DNA from: Bacteroidota bacterium
GTDB lineage: Bacteria; Bacteroidota; Bacteroidia; Chitinophagales; Saprospiraceae
Direction of reading: 5' to 3'
Length of the DNA stretch: 22,874 bases
NCBI GenBank assembly: GCA_029573365.1
Contig: JAKQGD010000222.1
Location: 1 to 22,874 of the forward strand
The notes below the pieces were generated by a model. That model saw only the letters and a list, made by a program, of their open reading frames with translations, did not search any database and had not been told where the DNA came from. Every line of letters starts with the position of its first letter. The stretch's first letter is position 1. A program made the translations under genes and the position numbers. Positions 1 to 10,100 of the stretch are shown here, piece after piece.

Positions 1-612
1 ACGTATGTTAAATGTCCACGCCAGGTCATCGAGGGCCGTCACCAGGTGATAATCTACACCCTGTACTGCCATATCTGCCCTGATGGATGCAAGTTTGTCC
101 GCAACATCCCTGCCGGCGTACTTTACATCCAGTACCTCAACCTGTGCCGACACCAGCTGCGGCCGGTCAGTCCAGAGCGAAGCAAGCAGATCTATGCGGT
201 GGTTGACATGGATATTGCGGGCAGCAAAGACTTTTTTCATGCTTTCTACTGAGGACCTCGAAAACAACAGGCCGTTTATACCTACAGTGCTGCCTTCGGG
301 CAGTTTTTCTGCCAGAAAGTCTAAATAAGGCGAGCCAAACTGGTTGACCATCTTGTGAAGGACAAACGGCGAACCTTTAAGTTCCATTTCTGCCTGAAGA
401 AAATACCTCGAGTCAGTCCACAGGCCAGCGTGGTCGTCTATGATTGCTACCATACCTGCCGATCCTGTAAATCCTGATATCCAAACCCTCTCCTGCCAGT
501 GTGAGGCTACATACTCAGACTGGTGTGGATCTGCAGTGGGAATGATGACTGCCGCTATGTCATTGGACTTCATGAGGGCTCTCAGGCCTGCCAGTTTTTT
601 GTCTGTTGTCAT
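1..612 (-). CDS. pepP: Xaa-Pro aminopeptidase (aminopeptidase P, M24B), N-terminal part
   Basis: Partial gene reading leftward off the window; 204 codons are present, beginning at the ATG on 612-610. The reverse-strand reading is fully open and begins MTTDKKLAGLRALMKSND. It contains ADPHQSEYVASHWQER, ISGFTGSAGMVAI, WTDSRYFLQAE and, at the edge, LDDLAWTFNIR. These are typical of the creatinase N-terminal domains of large aminopeptidase P proteins, which remove an N-terminal residue preceding proline. The metal-binding pita-bread catalytic domain would lie beyond the left edge, so catalytic residues cannot be checked. The frame stays open upstream to a TAA at 658-660, but no ATG lies there, which supports the chosen start. 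No signal peptide is seen, so the product is probably cytoplasmic. Divergent from rpoN. Family call is firm; exact substrate range is not known. Confidence 0.9.
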   Translation of the reverse strand, partial: MTTDKKLAGLRALMKSNDIAAVIIPTADPHQSEYVASHWQERVWISGFTGSAGMVAIIDDHAGLWTDSRYFLQAEMELKGSPFVLHKMVNQFGSPYLDFLAEKLPEGSTVGINGLLFSRSSVESMKKVFAARNIHVNHRIDLLASLWTDRPQLVSAQVEVLDVKYAGRDVADKLASIRADMAVQGVDYHLVTALDDLAWTFNIR

Positions 613-698
613 GGGATATTTCTTGATTATAAAGATTGTGAACTGTAAATATTCAAATTAAATATTAAAAAAATCTATCATATATTAAACTAATGCTA

Positions 699-706
699 TA
701 TATTTG
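699..706 (+). promoter_or_regulatory. Candidate -7 promoter box for rpoN-galE
   Basis: TATATTTG fits the Bacteroidota -7 consensus TAnnTTTG exactly. It lies 96 bp before the rpoN ATG. No TTTG or TTG is found at the usual -33 distance, so only half of the promoter is supported. Confidence 0.45.
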
Positions 707-726
707 CCCCATAAACATACGATGAA

Positions 727-744
727 TTTCACAATCAGGTGAAA
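727..744 (+). repeat. Inverted repeat in the rpoN leader
   Basis: TTTCAC (727-732) and GTGAAA (739-744) are perfect 6-bp arms around a 6-nt loop. The repeat begins about 20 nt after the -7 box, so it would form a small hairpin near the 5' end of the rpoN mRNA, or could be a protein-binding dyad. No T-run follows, so it is not an intrinsic terminator. Confidence 0.4.
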
Positions 745-802
745 CTCATGTAAAAATTGTTTTGTTTTTAATTACGTGTAAAGGGATAATTCATATAAAA
801 AA

Positions 803-2299
803 ATGTTGAAGCAGAGCCTTAGTCAGAAAATGTTGCAAAAGCTGTCTCCACAGCAGATACAGCTTATGAAATTATTGCAGATACCTACGGCAAGCCTTGA
901 AGAAAGGATAAAGGAGGAGCTTGAATCCAATCCGGCATTGGAAGAAGGTGATGATTATGACGATGTGTTTGATCTGGAAAAGGACGCTTATGGCAACAGC
1001 AGTGAGTCAGAATCTGAAGAAAGGAACGAACCCGAATTTGAGTTTGGCGATTATCTAAATGAATATCTTGACGATGACCCATCGAGCTACAAGCTTAAAA
1101 GCGATGACTTTGTCAATGAAGAGGAAAGGAGTATGCCCGTACCGGTAGAAAACACTTTTCACGAGAGCCTCGAAAGACAGTTGGGTTTGTTGGACCTCGA
1201 AGAAAAACAGTACCAGATAGCTAACCAGATTATTGGGTCCATAGACGAAGACGGATATCTAAGGAGAGAGCCTGCATCGATAGTAGATGACCTGCTTTTT
1301 TCGCAGAATGTAGAAACAAACCTTGCTGAGGTCAATGCCATCATAAAGCAGATCCAGAAATTTGATCCTCCCGGTATATGTGCCCGGTCGCTGCAGGAAA
1401 GTCTGATCCTCCAGCTGGAAGACAAGCTCGAAAAGGAGCCCGGTAAAAACACCCACGAACGAAAGATTGCCCTCAGAATCCTGGCTGACTTTTTTGATGA
1501 GTTTACCAAAAAGCATTACGACAGGATGAAAAAAATGCTCAGCTTGTCCGACAGCGAACTTAAGGATGCTATAGATGAGATCATCCGCCTCAATCCCAAA
1601 CCTGCAAGCACCATTGAAGGTAACAATGTGACGAGCCAGTATGTCATACCAGACTTTATCATACACAACCGTGATGGTGAGCTAGAGCTGACGCTCAATA
1701 GTAAAAATGCCCCTGATCTGAGGATCAACGACCAATACATGGAGATGCTAAAAGGCTACAGAGAGACGGTACAGGGAAGGCGTGCCACCAGGCCAGAAAA
1801 AGAAGCCGTTTTGTTTATAAAGCAGAAAATAGACTCCGCCAAGTGGTTTATTGATGCCATAAAACAACGTCAGGACACACTCTACCGCACCATGTATTCC
1901 ATCATGCAATACCAGTACGAATATTTTGTAACCGGTGATGACAGAAGGCTAAAACCCATGATACTAAAGGACCTCGCCGAAATCACCGGCCTGGACATAT
2001 CCACAGTGAGTCGTGTGGCCAACTCAAAGTTTGTGCAGACGGAGTTTGGTACCCGCAGGCTCAAGGACTTCTTTTCGGAATCCATGCAGACACAGGATGG
2101 CAGTGAGGTATCCACACTGGAGATAAAGACCATACTCAATGACGAAGTGTTGCGGGAAGACAAGACAAAACCCCTCTCTGACGAACGTCTTATGGAGATA
2201 CTGTCAGAAAGAGGTTACAATATAGCCCGCAGAACCATAGCCAAATACAGAGAGCAGCTCAACATACCGGTAGCCAGGCTCCGCAAGGAACTCAGGTAA
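803..2299 (+). CDS. rpoN: RNA polymerase sigma-54 factor RpoN
   Basis: Alternative sigma factor that directs RNA polymerase to -24/-12 promoters and needs an AAA+ activator to open them. At 498 residues it has the usual family length. The N-terminus (about 1-50) is the Gln/Leu-rich activator-responsive region I (LKQSLSQKMLQKLSPQQIQLM, ending in ELESNPALEE). A strongly acidic region II follows (about 50-105), then the core-binding domain. A helix-turn-helix with LAEITGLDISTVSRV lies near residues 388-416. The RpoN box ARRTIAKYRE at about 474-483 is the diagnostic -24 recognition motif. galE starts 28 bp downstream on the same strand, which suggests co-transcription. No activator gene is in the window. 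Very secure identification. Confidence 0.97.
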   Translation: MLKQSLSQKMLQKLSPQQIQLMKLLQIPTASLEERIKEELESNPALEEGDDYDDVFDLEKDAYGNSSESESEERNEPEFEFGDYLNEYLDDDPSSYKLKSDDFVNEEERSMPVPVENTFHESLERQLGLLDLEEKQYQIANQIIGSIDEDGYLRREPASIVDDLLFSQNVETNLAEVNAIIKQIQKFDPPGICARSLQESLILQLEDKLEKEPGKNTHERKIALRILADFFDEFTKKHYDRMKKMLSLSDSELKDAIDEIIRLNPKPASTIEGNNVTSQYVIPDFIIHNRDGELELTLNSKNAPDLRINDQYMEMLKGYRETVQGRRATRPEKEAVLFIKQKIDSAKWFIDAIKQRQDTLYRTMYSIMQYQYEYFVTGDDRRLKPMILKDLAEITGLDISTVSRVANSKFVQTEFGTRRLKDFFSESMQTQDGSEVSTLEIKTILNDEVLREDKTKPLSDERLMEILSERGYNIARRTIAKYREQLNIPVARLRKELR

Positions 2300-2327
2300 C
2301 AGATTTATATATTAAAATCAGGAAATC

Positions 2328-3359
2328 ATGAAACCAAAAGTTCTGGTCACGGGAGGTACCGGATATATAGGCAGCCACACCATGCTGGACCTGCTAGAAA
2401 ACGGATGTGATGTCGTATGTATAGACAGTTGTATCAATTCAGACACCTCTTGCCTTGAAGCCATCAGGCAATTGTCTGGGGTAGAGGTGCCATTTTACCA
2501 AGCCGATCTTTGTGACCTTGGTGCATCAGAAAGGGTTTTCAGAGATCATCCTGACATTTCTGGTGTCATACATTTTGCAGCACTCAAGGCTGTAGGCGAA
2601 TCCGTAGAAAAACCGCTGCTCTATTTCAGAAACAACGTAGATTCTCTTATAAACATCCTGGACCTAAGCCTGAGGTACGGAGTGAAGGCATTTATATTCA
2701 GCAGCAGCTGCACCGTGTATGGAGACGTGCAAAAAAGCCCGGTGGACGAAAACACTCCGTGGCAGGAAGCAGCCTCTCCGTATGGACGCACCAAGCAGAT
2801 AGGCGAGCAAATCATCCGGGATACACTACAGCACACCTCCATGAAGAGCATCCTGCTAAGATATTTCAATCCTGCCGGGGCACACCCTAGTGGCAAAATG
2901 GGAGAATCCCCGATTAACCCACCACAAAATCTGGTCCCGGTCATCACCGAGACAGCCATAGGCAAGAGGGAGTCAATGACAGTTTTTGGCACCGATTATC
3001 CCACCAGAGACGGCAGTTGCATCAGAGACTACATACACGTGTGCGATCTCGCACACGCACATACACTTGCTTTAAAACATGTTTTTGCCGACAGGCAGTT
3101 GTCACAGACCGAAGTATTTAATCTGGGTATAGGCAACGGACTCACAGTGCTCGAAATCATCGAAGCATTCCAGAAACAAACGGGAGTGAGCCTCAGCTAC
3201 ACCCTCGGTGACAGAAGGGCAGGTGACGTGATGGCAATCTATTCTGACCATACCAAAGCCAGTAAGGTCCTCGGCTGGGAACCCAAAATGGACATCAACG
3301 ACATCGTAAGCTCTGCCTGGACATGGGAAAAAAACCGTTCCACGGCAGGGGGCAAGTGA
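2328..3359 (+). CDS. galE: UDP-glucose 4-epimerase
   Basis: Interconverts UDP-glucose and UDP-galactose in the cytoplasm, using tightly bound NAD; it supplies galactose units for the Leloir pathway and for surface glycans. The 343-residue length is normal. The N-terminal Rossmann motif is GGTGYIGSHT (G9-x2-G12-x2-G15). The active-site strand reads FSSSCTVYG (124-132) and the catalytic Tyr-x3-Lys pair is Y152-GRT-K156. The segment LRYFNPAGAHPSGKMGE and the C-terminal LGWEPKMDI are also typical of GalE rather than of other extended short-chain dehydrogenases. It follows rpoN by 28 bp with no promoter box between, so the two probably share a transcript. Specificity could extend to N-acetylated UDP-hexosamines, which sequence reading alone cannot exclude. 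Confidence 0.95.
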   Translation: MKPKVLVTGGTGYIGSHTMLDLLENGCDVVCIDSCINSDTSCLEAIRQLSGVEVPFYQADLCDLGASERVFRDHPDISGVIHFAALKAVGESVEKPLLYFRNNVDSLINILDLSLRYGVKAFIFSSSCTVYGDVQKSPVDENTPWQEAASPYGRTKQIGEQIIRDTLQHTSMKSILLRYFNPAGAHPSGKMGESPINPPQNLVPVITETAIGKRESMTVFGTDYPTRDGSCIRDYIHVCDLAHAHTLALKHVFADRQLSQTEVFNLGIGNGLTVLEIIEAFQKQTGVSLSYTLGDRRAGDVMAIYSDHTKASKVLGWEPKMDINDIVSSAWTWEKNRSTAGGK

Positions 3360-3397
3360 TTTCATATTATAATTCTTAAGAATATATACATTATTAA

Positions 3398-3405
3398 TAT
3401 CTTTG
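3398..3405 (+). promoter_or_regulatory. Candidate -7 promoter box for ruvA-sprA
   Basis: TATCTTTG matches TAnnTTTG and lies 73 bp before the ruvA start. A transcript starting about 7 nt downstream would begin at or inside the hairpin at 3412-3444. No -33 TTTG is seen at the expected spacing. Confidence 0.45.
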
Positions 3406-3411
3406 CGGGTC

Positions 3412-3444
3412 AGCATCCGCAACGGGTCACTTATGCCGGATGCT
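3412..3444 (+). repeat. Perfect inverted repeat in the ruvA leader
   Basis: AGCATCCG (3412-3419) and CGGATGCT (3437-3444) are perfect 8-bp arms around a 17-nt loop. The repeat lies right after the -7 box, so it would fold at the very 5' end of the ruvA mRNA. There is no T-run after it, so an ordinary terminator for galE is unlikely. It may stabilise the mRNA, act as an attenuator, or be an operator. Confidence 0.55.
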
Positions 3445-3478
3445 AAACGATCTTATCTGTTAAAATAAAATATCTGTC

Positions 3479-4072
3479 TTGATAGCATATCTAAACGGAA
3501 CCATTACACATAAAAATCCTGCATTTATCTACGTGGAATGCGGTGGTGTAGGCTACCATGTCAATATCAGCCTGCATACATACAGCAAACTGGAAAATCT
3601 CGAAAAAGCCAAGGTGCTTACTTACCTATATGTGAGGGAAGACGAACAGTCTCTGTATGGATTTTTTGACGATGACGAAAGGACACTTTTTGTTCTGCTG
3701 ATCTCTGTCAGTGGCGTAGGGGTCAATACAGCCAGGGTTATCCTATCGTATATGTCACCAGAAGAAGTGCGTACAGCCATAATGCACGAAAATGCATTTG
3801 CCCTCGGCAAGGTCAAGGGCATAGGCCCCAAAACCGCCAAAAGGATCATCCTCGACCTCAAGGACAAGGTCATCAAGGAGTCCGGTATGGAGCCGGTGGT
3901 CCTTGTGTCACAGGAAACAAGCAGGATAAAGACAGAAGCCATTTCGGCACTTGTGGCACTTGGTTTTCCTAAGCCCGCCATAGAAAAACAGGTAAAGACT
4001 ATCCTGGATAAATCTCCCGATATGGAATCGGTAGAAGACCTCATCAAACAGGTGCTCAAACAAATGAGTTGA
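3479..4072 (+). CDS. ruvA: Holliday junction branch migration protein RuvA (TTG start)
   Basis: RuvA tetramers clamp four-way DNA junctions and load the RuvB motor for branch migration in recombination and repair. The protein has 197 residues, a normal length. Domain I (OB fold, about 1-64) begins MIAYLNGTI as in other RuvA proteins and carries the acidic-pin pair E54-D55 in VREDEQSLYGFF. Two helix-hairpin-helix motifs follow, SGVGVNTARVILS (78-90) and KVKGIGPKTAKRI (111-123). The C-terminal RuvB-contact domain (about 150-197) ends EDLIKQVLKQM. The start must be TTG: an in-frame TAA lies at 3461-3463 and the first internal ATG is at codon 92, inside the second domain. sprA follows 118 bp downstream with no clear promoter between; to my knowledge ruvA next to sprA recurs in Bacteroidota. 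Confidence 0.96.
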   Translation: MIAYLNGTITHKNPAFIYVECGGVGYHVNISLHTYSKLENLEKAKVLTYLYVREDEQSLYGFFDDDERTLFVLLISVSGVGVNTARVILSYMSPEEVRTAIMHENAFALGKVKGIGPKTAKRIILDLKDKVIKESGMEPVVLVSQETSRIKTEAISALVALGFPKPAIEKQVKTILDKSPDMESVEDLIKQVLKQMS

Positions 4073-4190
4073 GACCCATGAAAAAAATCAAGTCTAAATA
4101 TACCATTGAAACGTCCTTTTTCGTTACAATCCTTTATCGACGAAGGATGGCCCTCGGGTGACACGGCTTTGGGCTAAATTAAAGTGAATT

Positions 4191-7100
4191 ATGACATTGA
4201 GAAGTTTTATATTTTTTGGAATACTTTTTACAGCATCGTTGTTTGGCATCCTGTCTGTGGGCAATGCTAGAAACCTTCCTGACCCATACCTGGAAGAATC
4301 GTTGATTCTTTTTGCCATAGCGGATACCATACCTTTGGAAGACCGCAAGGGCGACTTCATCACAGATAAAAAGTACAACCCCTTTGACATCACCACAGGT
4401 GAGATAAAACAGAGTGTAGAACTCGACCCCGCTACAGGCAATTACAACATCCTGGAGAAGATCGGTGACGAATACTACCGTACACCTACTTATATGACTT
4501 TTGAGGAATACCTCGATTACAAGGCAAAGGAGCAGGAAAGAGATTATTTCAATAACCTTGCAGGGATAAAATCAGATAAAAAATCAAAATCGGGACGCAT
4601 TGACCCTATGGACAAGGTAGACCTTAAAAACAGCCTCATTGACCGGCTTTTTGGAGGCACTGAGGTCAATATCCAGCCACAGGGTACCGTGGATCTGAGC
4701 GTAGGGTGGCTTTACAGCCGTCGCAATGACCCAAACCTGCCTATACAATCCCAGAGACAGAGCCAGCCGGATTTTCCTACACCACTGATAAAGATGAATG
4801 TGGATGGCAAAATAGGCAAGAAACTGGATCTTGATTTTAACTACGACACCCAGTCTACTTTCGATTTTGACAGACAAATCAAGTTGGCTTTTGACTCCGA
4901 TGCATTTTCTGAAGACGACATCATCAAAAAGATAGAAGCAGGAAATGTCAGCCTGCCGTTGAGAGGCAACCTCATACAGGGAGCACAGAGCTTGTTCGGC
5001 CTCAAGACGGAACTCCAGTTTGGAAGGTTGCGGATCACAGGCCTCGCTTCTCAGCAAAGATCCCGATCATCAAGTATCCAGGTACAAAACGGAGCCTCAG
5101 TACAGGAATTTATCATCACACCAAACGAATACGACGAAAACAGGCATTTTTTCCTATCACATTACAACCGCAACACGTATGAGAGGAACCTGTCAAACAT
5201 ACCGTATATAGGCACACCCCACCAGATAGCACAGTTGGAGGTTTGGGTATCTGACGACAGACCCGAGTATCAGGAAAATTCCACAATGATAGCCGCCATT
5301 GCCGACCTGGGAGAACCGGATCCTCAGGCATTTACTTCCGACCCATTTTACAACCCGGTCAACTGCCAGGCCAAGGACGATACAGGTCTGTGCCTGCCCA
5401 GAAACGATGCAAACACCATATACAAAAAGATACTAGCCAGCAAGGACATCGTAGACATAGACCAGGTAGCCAGGCAACTGACATCTCCAGAATTTAATCT
5501 GAAAAGAACACAGGACTTTGAAGTGTTCAGAGGAAGAAGGCTTTCGGCATCAGAATACACCTTCCATCCTAAGCTGGGTACGCTTTCGCTCAATTTCAGG
5601 CTGAGGCCAAATCAGGTGCTCGGAGTAGCTTATAACTATTACTATACATCCAACTGTGATACCCTTTATCAGGTGGGTCAGTTGTCGGCGTCATCAGTAC
5701 ATCCGGCCAATCAGACTGATTCTACCAGGGTAGAACCGCCAAAGGTATTTTTTACCAAGCTGCTTAAGGCAACCAACCAGGCCACAAGGTCACCTATGTG
5801 GGACCTCATGATGAAAAACGTGTACAATCTGCGGACCCAGCAACTTAATCAGCAAGATTTCGAGTTTGACATATTTTACGAGGACGACTTTACCGACGGA
5901 ACCCTCAAGAAGTTCCTTCCTGAAAAAGAACTCAGAAAACTGCCGTTGCTCCAGTTTTTTAACTTAGACAGGCTCAACAGATTTGGCGACCCGCAACCCG
6001 ATGGTTATTTTGATTATATATCTGGCGTGACCGTCATCGAGCGAAGCGGTAGCATCGTTTTTCCGGTCCTGGAGCCTTTTGGCAACCACATCAATAAAGA
6101 AAACCTAAAAAACTCTCTGGGACTTAATGACCTGGCCATTACTGATTCTTTGCTTATCGCAAAATACCGGTATCAGGAACTGTATGATACGAGTATAAGT
6201 ATTGCTGCCCAAAACCTGGTCAAAAACAAGTTCCGGATTGTGGGAAAAGTCAAGTCCACAGGAAACAACGGCGAAATCAACCTGGGGCCATTTGTTCCTC
6301 AGGGTTCGGTGAGAGTTTCGGCAGGAGGCAAGCAGCTTGTTGAGGGTCAGGATTTTGAGATAGACTACTCTCTGGGTAAGCTAAGAATCATCAATGACGC
6401 TTTCCTGGCACAGGGTACTCCGATTGATGTTCGGTTTGAAGACAATTCACTCTTCAGTCTGCAACAAAAATACATGCTGGGACTCAGGGCTGAGTACCAG
6501 TTCAATAAAAAATCAAGCCTTGGGGCCACCTATATGAGACTGTGGGAAAGACCCTTTACACAAAAAGTTAACATAGGCGACGACCCGATAAACAACCGCA
6601 TTTTTGGGCTGGATTACAATTACAATGACGAAGCTCCGTGGGTTACAAGGCTGATAGACAAGCTGCCGTTTTATAGCACCAGGGAAAAGTCCAATATCAA
6701 CTTTACGGCTGAGGCGGCGGGCATTCTTCCGGGCCACTCCAGAGCCATCAATACCTCTTTTGACGATTCGGGAATAGCCAATATAGACGACTTTGAAGGA
6801 GCTATTACCAATCTGAACCTCGGAGGATTTAACTACAACCAGTGGACCCTTGCCAGCACTCCGCCGACCATCGCCGGCTGGGACAAAGAAAACAGCCTCG
6901 AATACGGTGCCAACAGGGCAAAAATCAACTGGTATGTGCTCGATCTGGGAACCATCCGTTCCTCACAGGACAACACCAACCCCTATACAAGAACCATCAA
7001 TCAAAGAGAGCTTTTTACCAACAGGCAGGTACAACCCGGGCAGCAACAGTTGTTTACTTTTGACATAAGTTATTACCCAACTGAAAGAGGCCCTTACAAT

Positions 7101-10100
7101 TTCGAAACACAAGGAGGATACCCATCCATCAGTCAGGGATTCAGACTGCAAAACGGTAAGATGGTGCTCAACGATCCAAAGAGCCGCTGGGGCGGAATCA
7201 TGAGGTATTTCCAAAACTCTGATTTTGAAGCCGCCAACTACGAAAGTATAGAATTCTGGATGCTAAATCCATTTATGGACCGTGGTGATGGCAGCGATCC
7301 GCATCCTGAAGGCGAAGAAGGAGAACTTGTTTTCAATCTCGGAAGCATATCAGAAGACATTATCAAAGACAACTTTTTGTATTTTGAAAATGCCTTGCCT
7401 ACCACACAAAGAAAACTTCCTACCACCAACACCAGTTTTGGCCGTTCAACCATCAGTATACCCCTGGTCAATGGGTTTGACACAAGTGCAGGAGCCAGTC
7501 AGGATGTAGGTTTTGACGGACTAAACAATGATGGCGAACAGCAGAGGTTCCAGTCATGGCTCCAGGCCAATAACCTGGCTGCTTTAGATGATATAGCAAA
7601 GGACCCGGCCAATGATGACTTCGTTTTCTTTAACGACGAGTCCCTGTCTAATGAACCCAGCCTACTAAACAGGCTTAAAAGGTTTAACGGGCCTGAGGGC
7701 AATGCACCACTCAATAATCTCAATACCAACCAGTTTGTAAGAGGTAACAGATATCCTGATTCAGAAGACCTAAACAACAATAAGTCTCTGGACCAGACAG
7801 AAGCGTACTACGAATACAAGATCCGCATCAAAAAAATGGCCAATTCAAACCAGTTGGACACAACACTGGCCAACAATTTTTTTGTACAGTCCACGATAGT
7901 TACCGCACCTAACGGTCAGAAGGAAATATGGTACAGATTCCAGGTACCCATACTTAAAGGCACACCCATAAATGGCATTTCAGGTTACAGGGCCATACAA
8001 TTTATGAGGATGTACTTGACTAAATTCGAGACACCAAAAACTTTCAGGCTGGCAGAGTTTCAGCTGCAGAGAAGCCAGTGGCGTAAACAACTTCCAGTGT
8101 GTAAGATTGACGCTCCTGCCACCGCAACGTTTAACCTGGATGATGTAGGGATAGAAGAAAACAGTGGCAAACTGCCGTTTAATTACATATCGCCAAAAGG
8201 CGTCATCAGAACCCAGGCATTTGCTACAGTAACAAACCTTTTGCAGGACGAAAAAAGCATGGTTATGAGGTTTAAAAACCTGGAGCCTACCTGTGAAATA
8301 GCCATGACCAAGCTGGCCAATGTCAATCTGTCGCTGTACAAAAGACTCCAGATGTGGATCCATGCTGAGCGTGCCATCGATGCAGATTCCATCAAAGACG
8401 GTGACCTGTCCATAGTCGTAAGGCTGGGCAAGGACTTTGACAATCGAGGAAACGCGGCATCAAGTGCCAATGGAAACAATGCTGTTGCAGCACTGAACTT
8501 CTATGAATACGAGCTTCCTATCACGGTATCAAAAGAAATAGGAGGACAGTCTCAGCAGACACAGGAAAACGTGTGGCCTGCTGACAATTATATAAATATT
8601 CCGCTCGACAGCCTGATAGAACTAAAACGTTTCAGGATTAAAAACAATATAAGAGTGAGGGATACCATCGAGATGATGCTTAATCCTGACAAGAAGGATA
8701 TGCTCCGTATCGTAGGTAACCCATCGCTGGGACTGGTTAAGGTCATACAGATAGCCATACGAAATAAAAGCAAGGAATTCACGACACACTCCGGAGAAGT
8801 GTGGGTAAATGAACTGAGGGTAACAGGCTTTGACGAATCAGGAGGTGTAGCAGCACAGGCCAGGCTGCAGGTACAGATGGCCGACCTCGGAGAGCTCAAT
8901 TTTTCGGGCAATTACTCAAGCATAGGTTTCGGGGCACTCGACAAAAGACTGCTCGAAAGGAACAGGAAGGAGACGGTACAGTTTGACGTAGCCGCCAATG
9001 TGGATGCAGGCAAGGTATTACCCAAAGCCCTTAAACTTTCTGTCCCCGTCTATGCACAAATACAAAAAACTTACATCACACCCAGGTTTGACCCCTTTGA
9101 CCAGGACATAGAAGTAAAAGATAAGCTTTCTCTGATACAGGATTCCAGGGCCAGAGACTCCGTGAGTCAGCAAGCCAGGGAACAGGTCACAGTTAAAACA
9201 TTTAACCTTACCAATGTCAAAACAGATGTAGGAGGCAAAGGCAAACCCTGGTCGCCTTCAAACGTATCATTGTCTTACGCCTTTACAGAAACCACAAAGA
9301 GTGATCCCATCATCCGCGAGGACAGAACCACACAGAGGTCGGTGGGCCTAGACTATGTATACCAGAGGAGGAGCAGTTATATAGAGCCTTTTAAGTTTGT
9401 AAAGGTAAAGGCCCTGAAGATTATTTCGGACTTCAATTTCAGCCTCCTGCCTTCAAACTTTTCATTTACAAGCCGTATGGTCAATCAGGACAATTCCAGG
9501 ACTTTCAGGCTGCCTTCGTCACCGGTATTTATATTTGATGACAAGAGATACAGATGGGAAAGAAACTACGTACTGGACTGGGACCTGACCAAGTCGCTAA
9601 GGTTTAACTTCCGTGCCAACAGCATGTCTATCATAGATCAGATCAGGCAGGCTGGTATAGCAGATACAGCCGACGACAGAGACTGGTTTGACCCACAAGG
9701 AAACAATGTGACCCAGAATGTCATAGACGATCCGGTATATCCCACCAAATACCGCAACGAAAATATCCGCAATCTAGGCAGAAGCAAGGCATACTCGCAT
9801 AATCTGACGCTCAATTATAAATTGCCGTTTAAGAGCATACCTATACTGGATTGGATCAATGCAGGGGCAGATTACAAAGCCGATTACGGGTGGGACGGCG
9901 GAAGCCTTATCACTATAGACGACATAGGCACTCCGCTGGGCAATACCATACACAATGGCCAGAATGCCAGCTTCAATATAACCTTTGACTTTTCAAAGCT
10001 ATACAACAAAGTAGGATACCTAAAAGCCATAGAAACAGGCAAGGCTTCGAGGAACAGAAAACGTACTTCTCCGGTTACCCGCGAAAAAGACCGAGTAGAA

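Larger units (their letters stand above)
613..802. other. Divergent intergenic region between pepP and rpoN
   Basis: A 190-bp A+T-rich spacer between two divergent genes. Rightward it holds a -7 box match (699-706) and a small inverted repeat (727-744) in the presumed rpoN leader. I found no clean TAnnTTTG box for the leftward pepP gene and no open frame worth calling. Confidence 0.6.

Noticed and set aside
613..802. Sigma-54 (-24/-12) promoters in this or the other spacers
   Set aside because: I looked for TGGC-N7/8-TGC in the spacers and found no convincing match.
4078..4161. 27-codon open frame (ATG start, TGA stop) between ruvA and sprA
   Set aside because: Short, with no recognisable motif; it fills the ruvA-sprA spacer but nothing shows selection for coding. 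It could be a leader peptide, but I cannot support that.
3622..4164. 180-codon reverse-strand open frame over ruvA
   Set aside because: Shadow of ruvA: low-complexity Ser/Leu/Thr-rich translation, no family features, and the opposite strand encodes a fully conserved protein.
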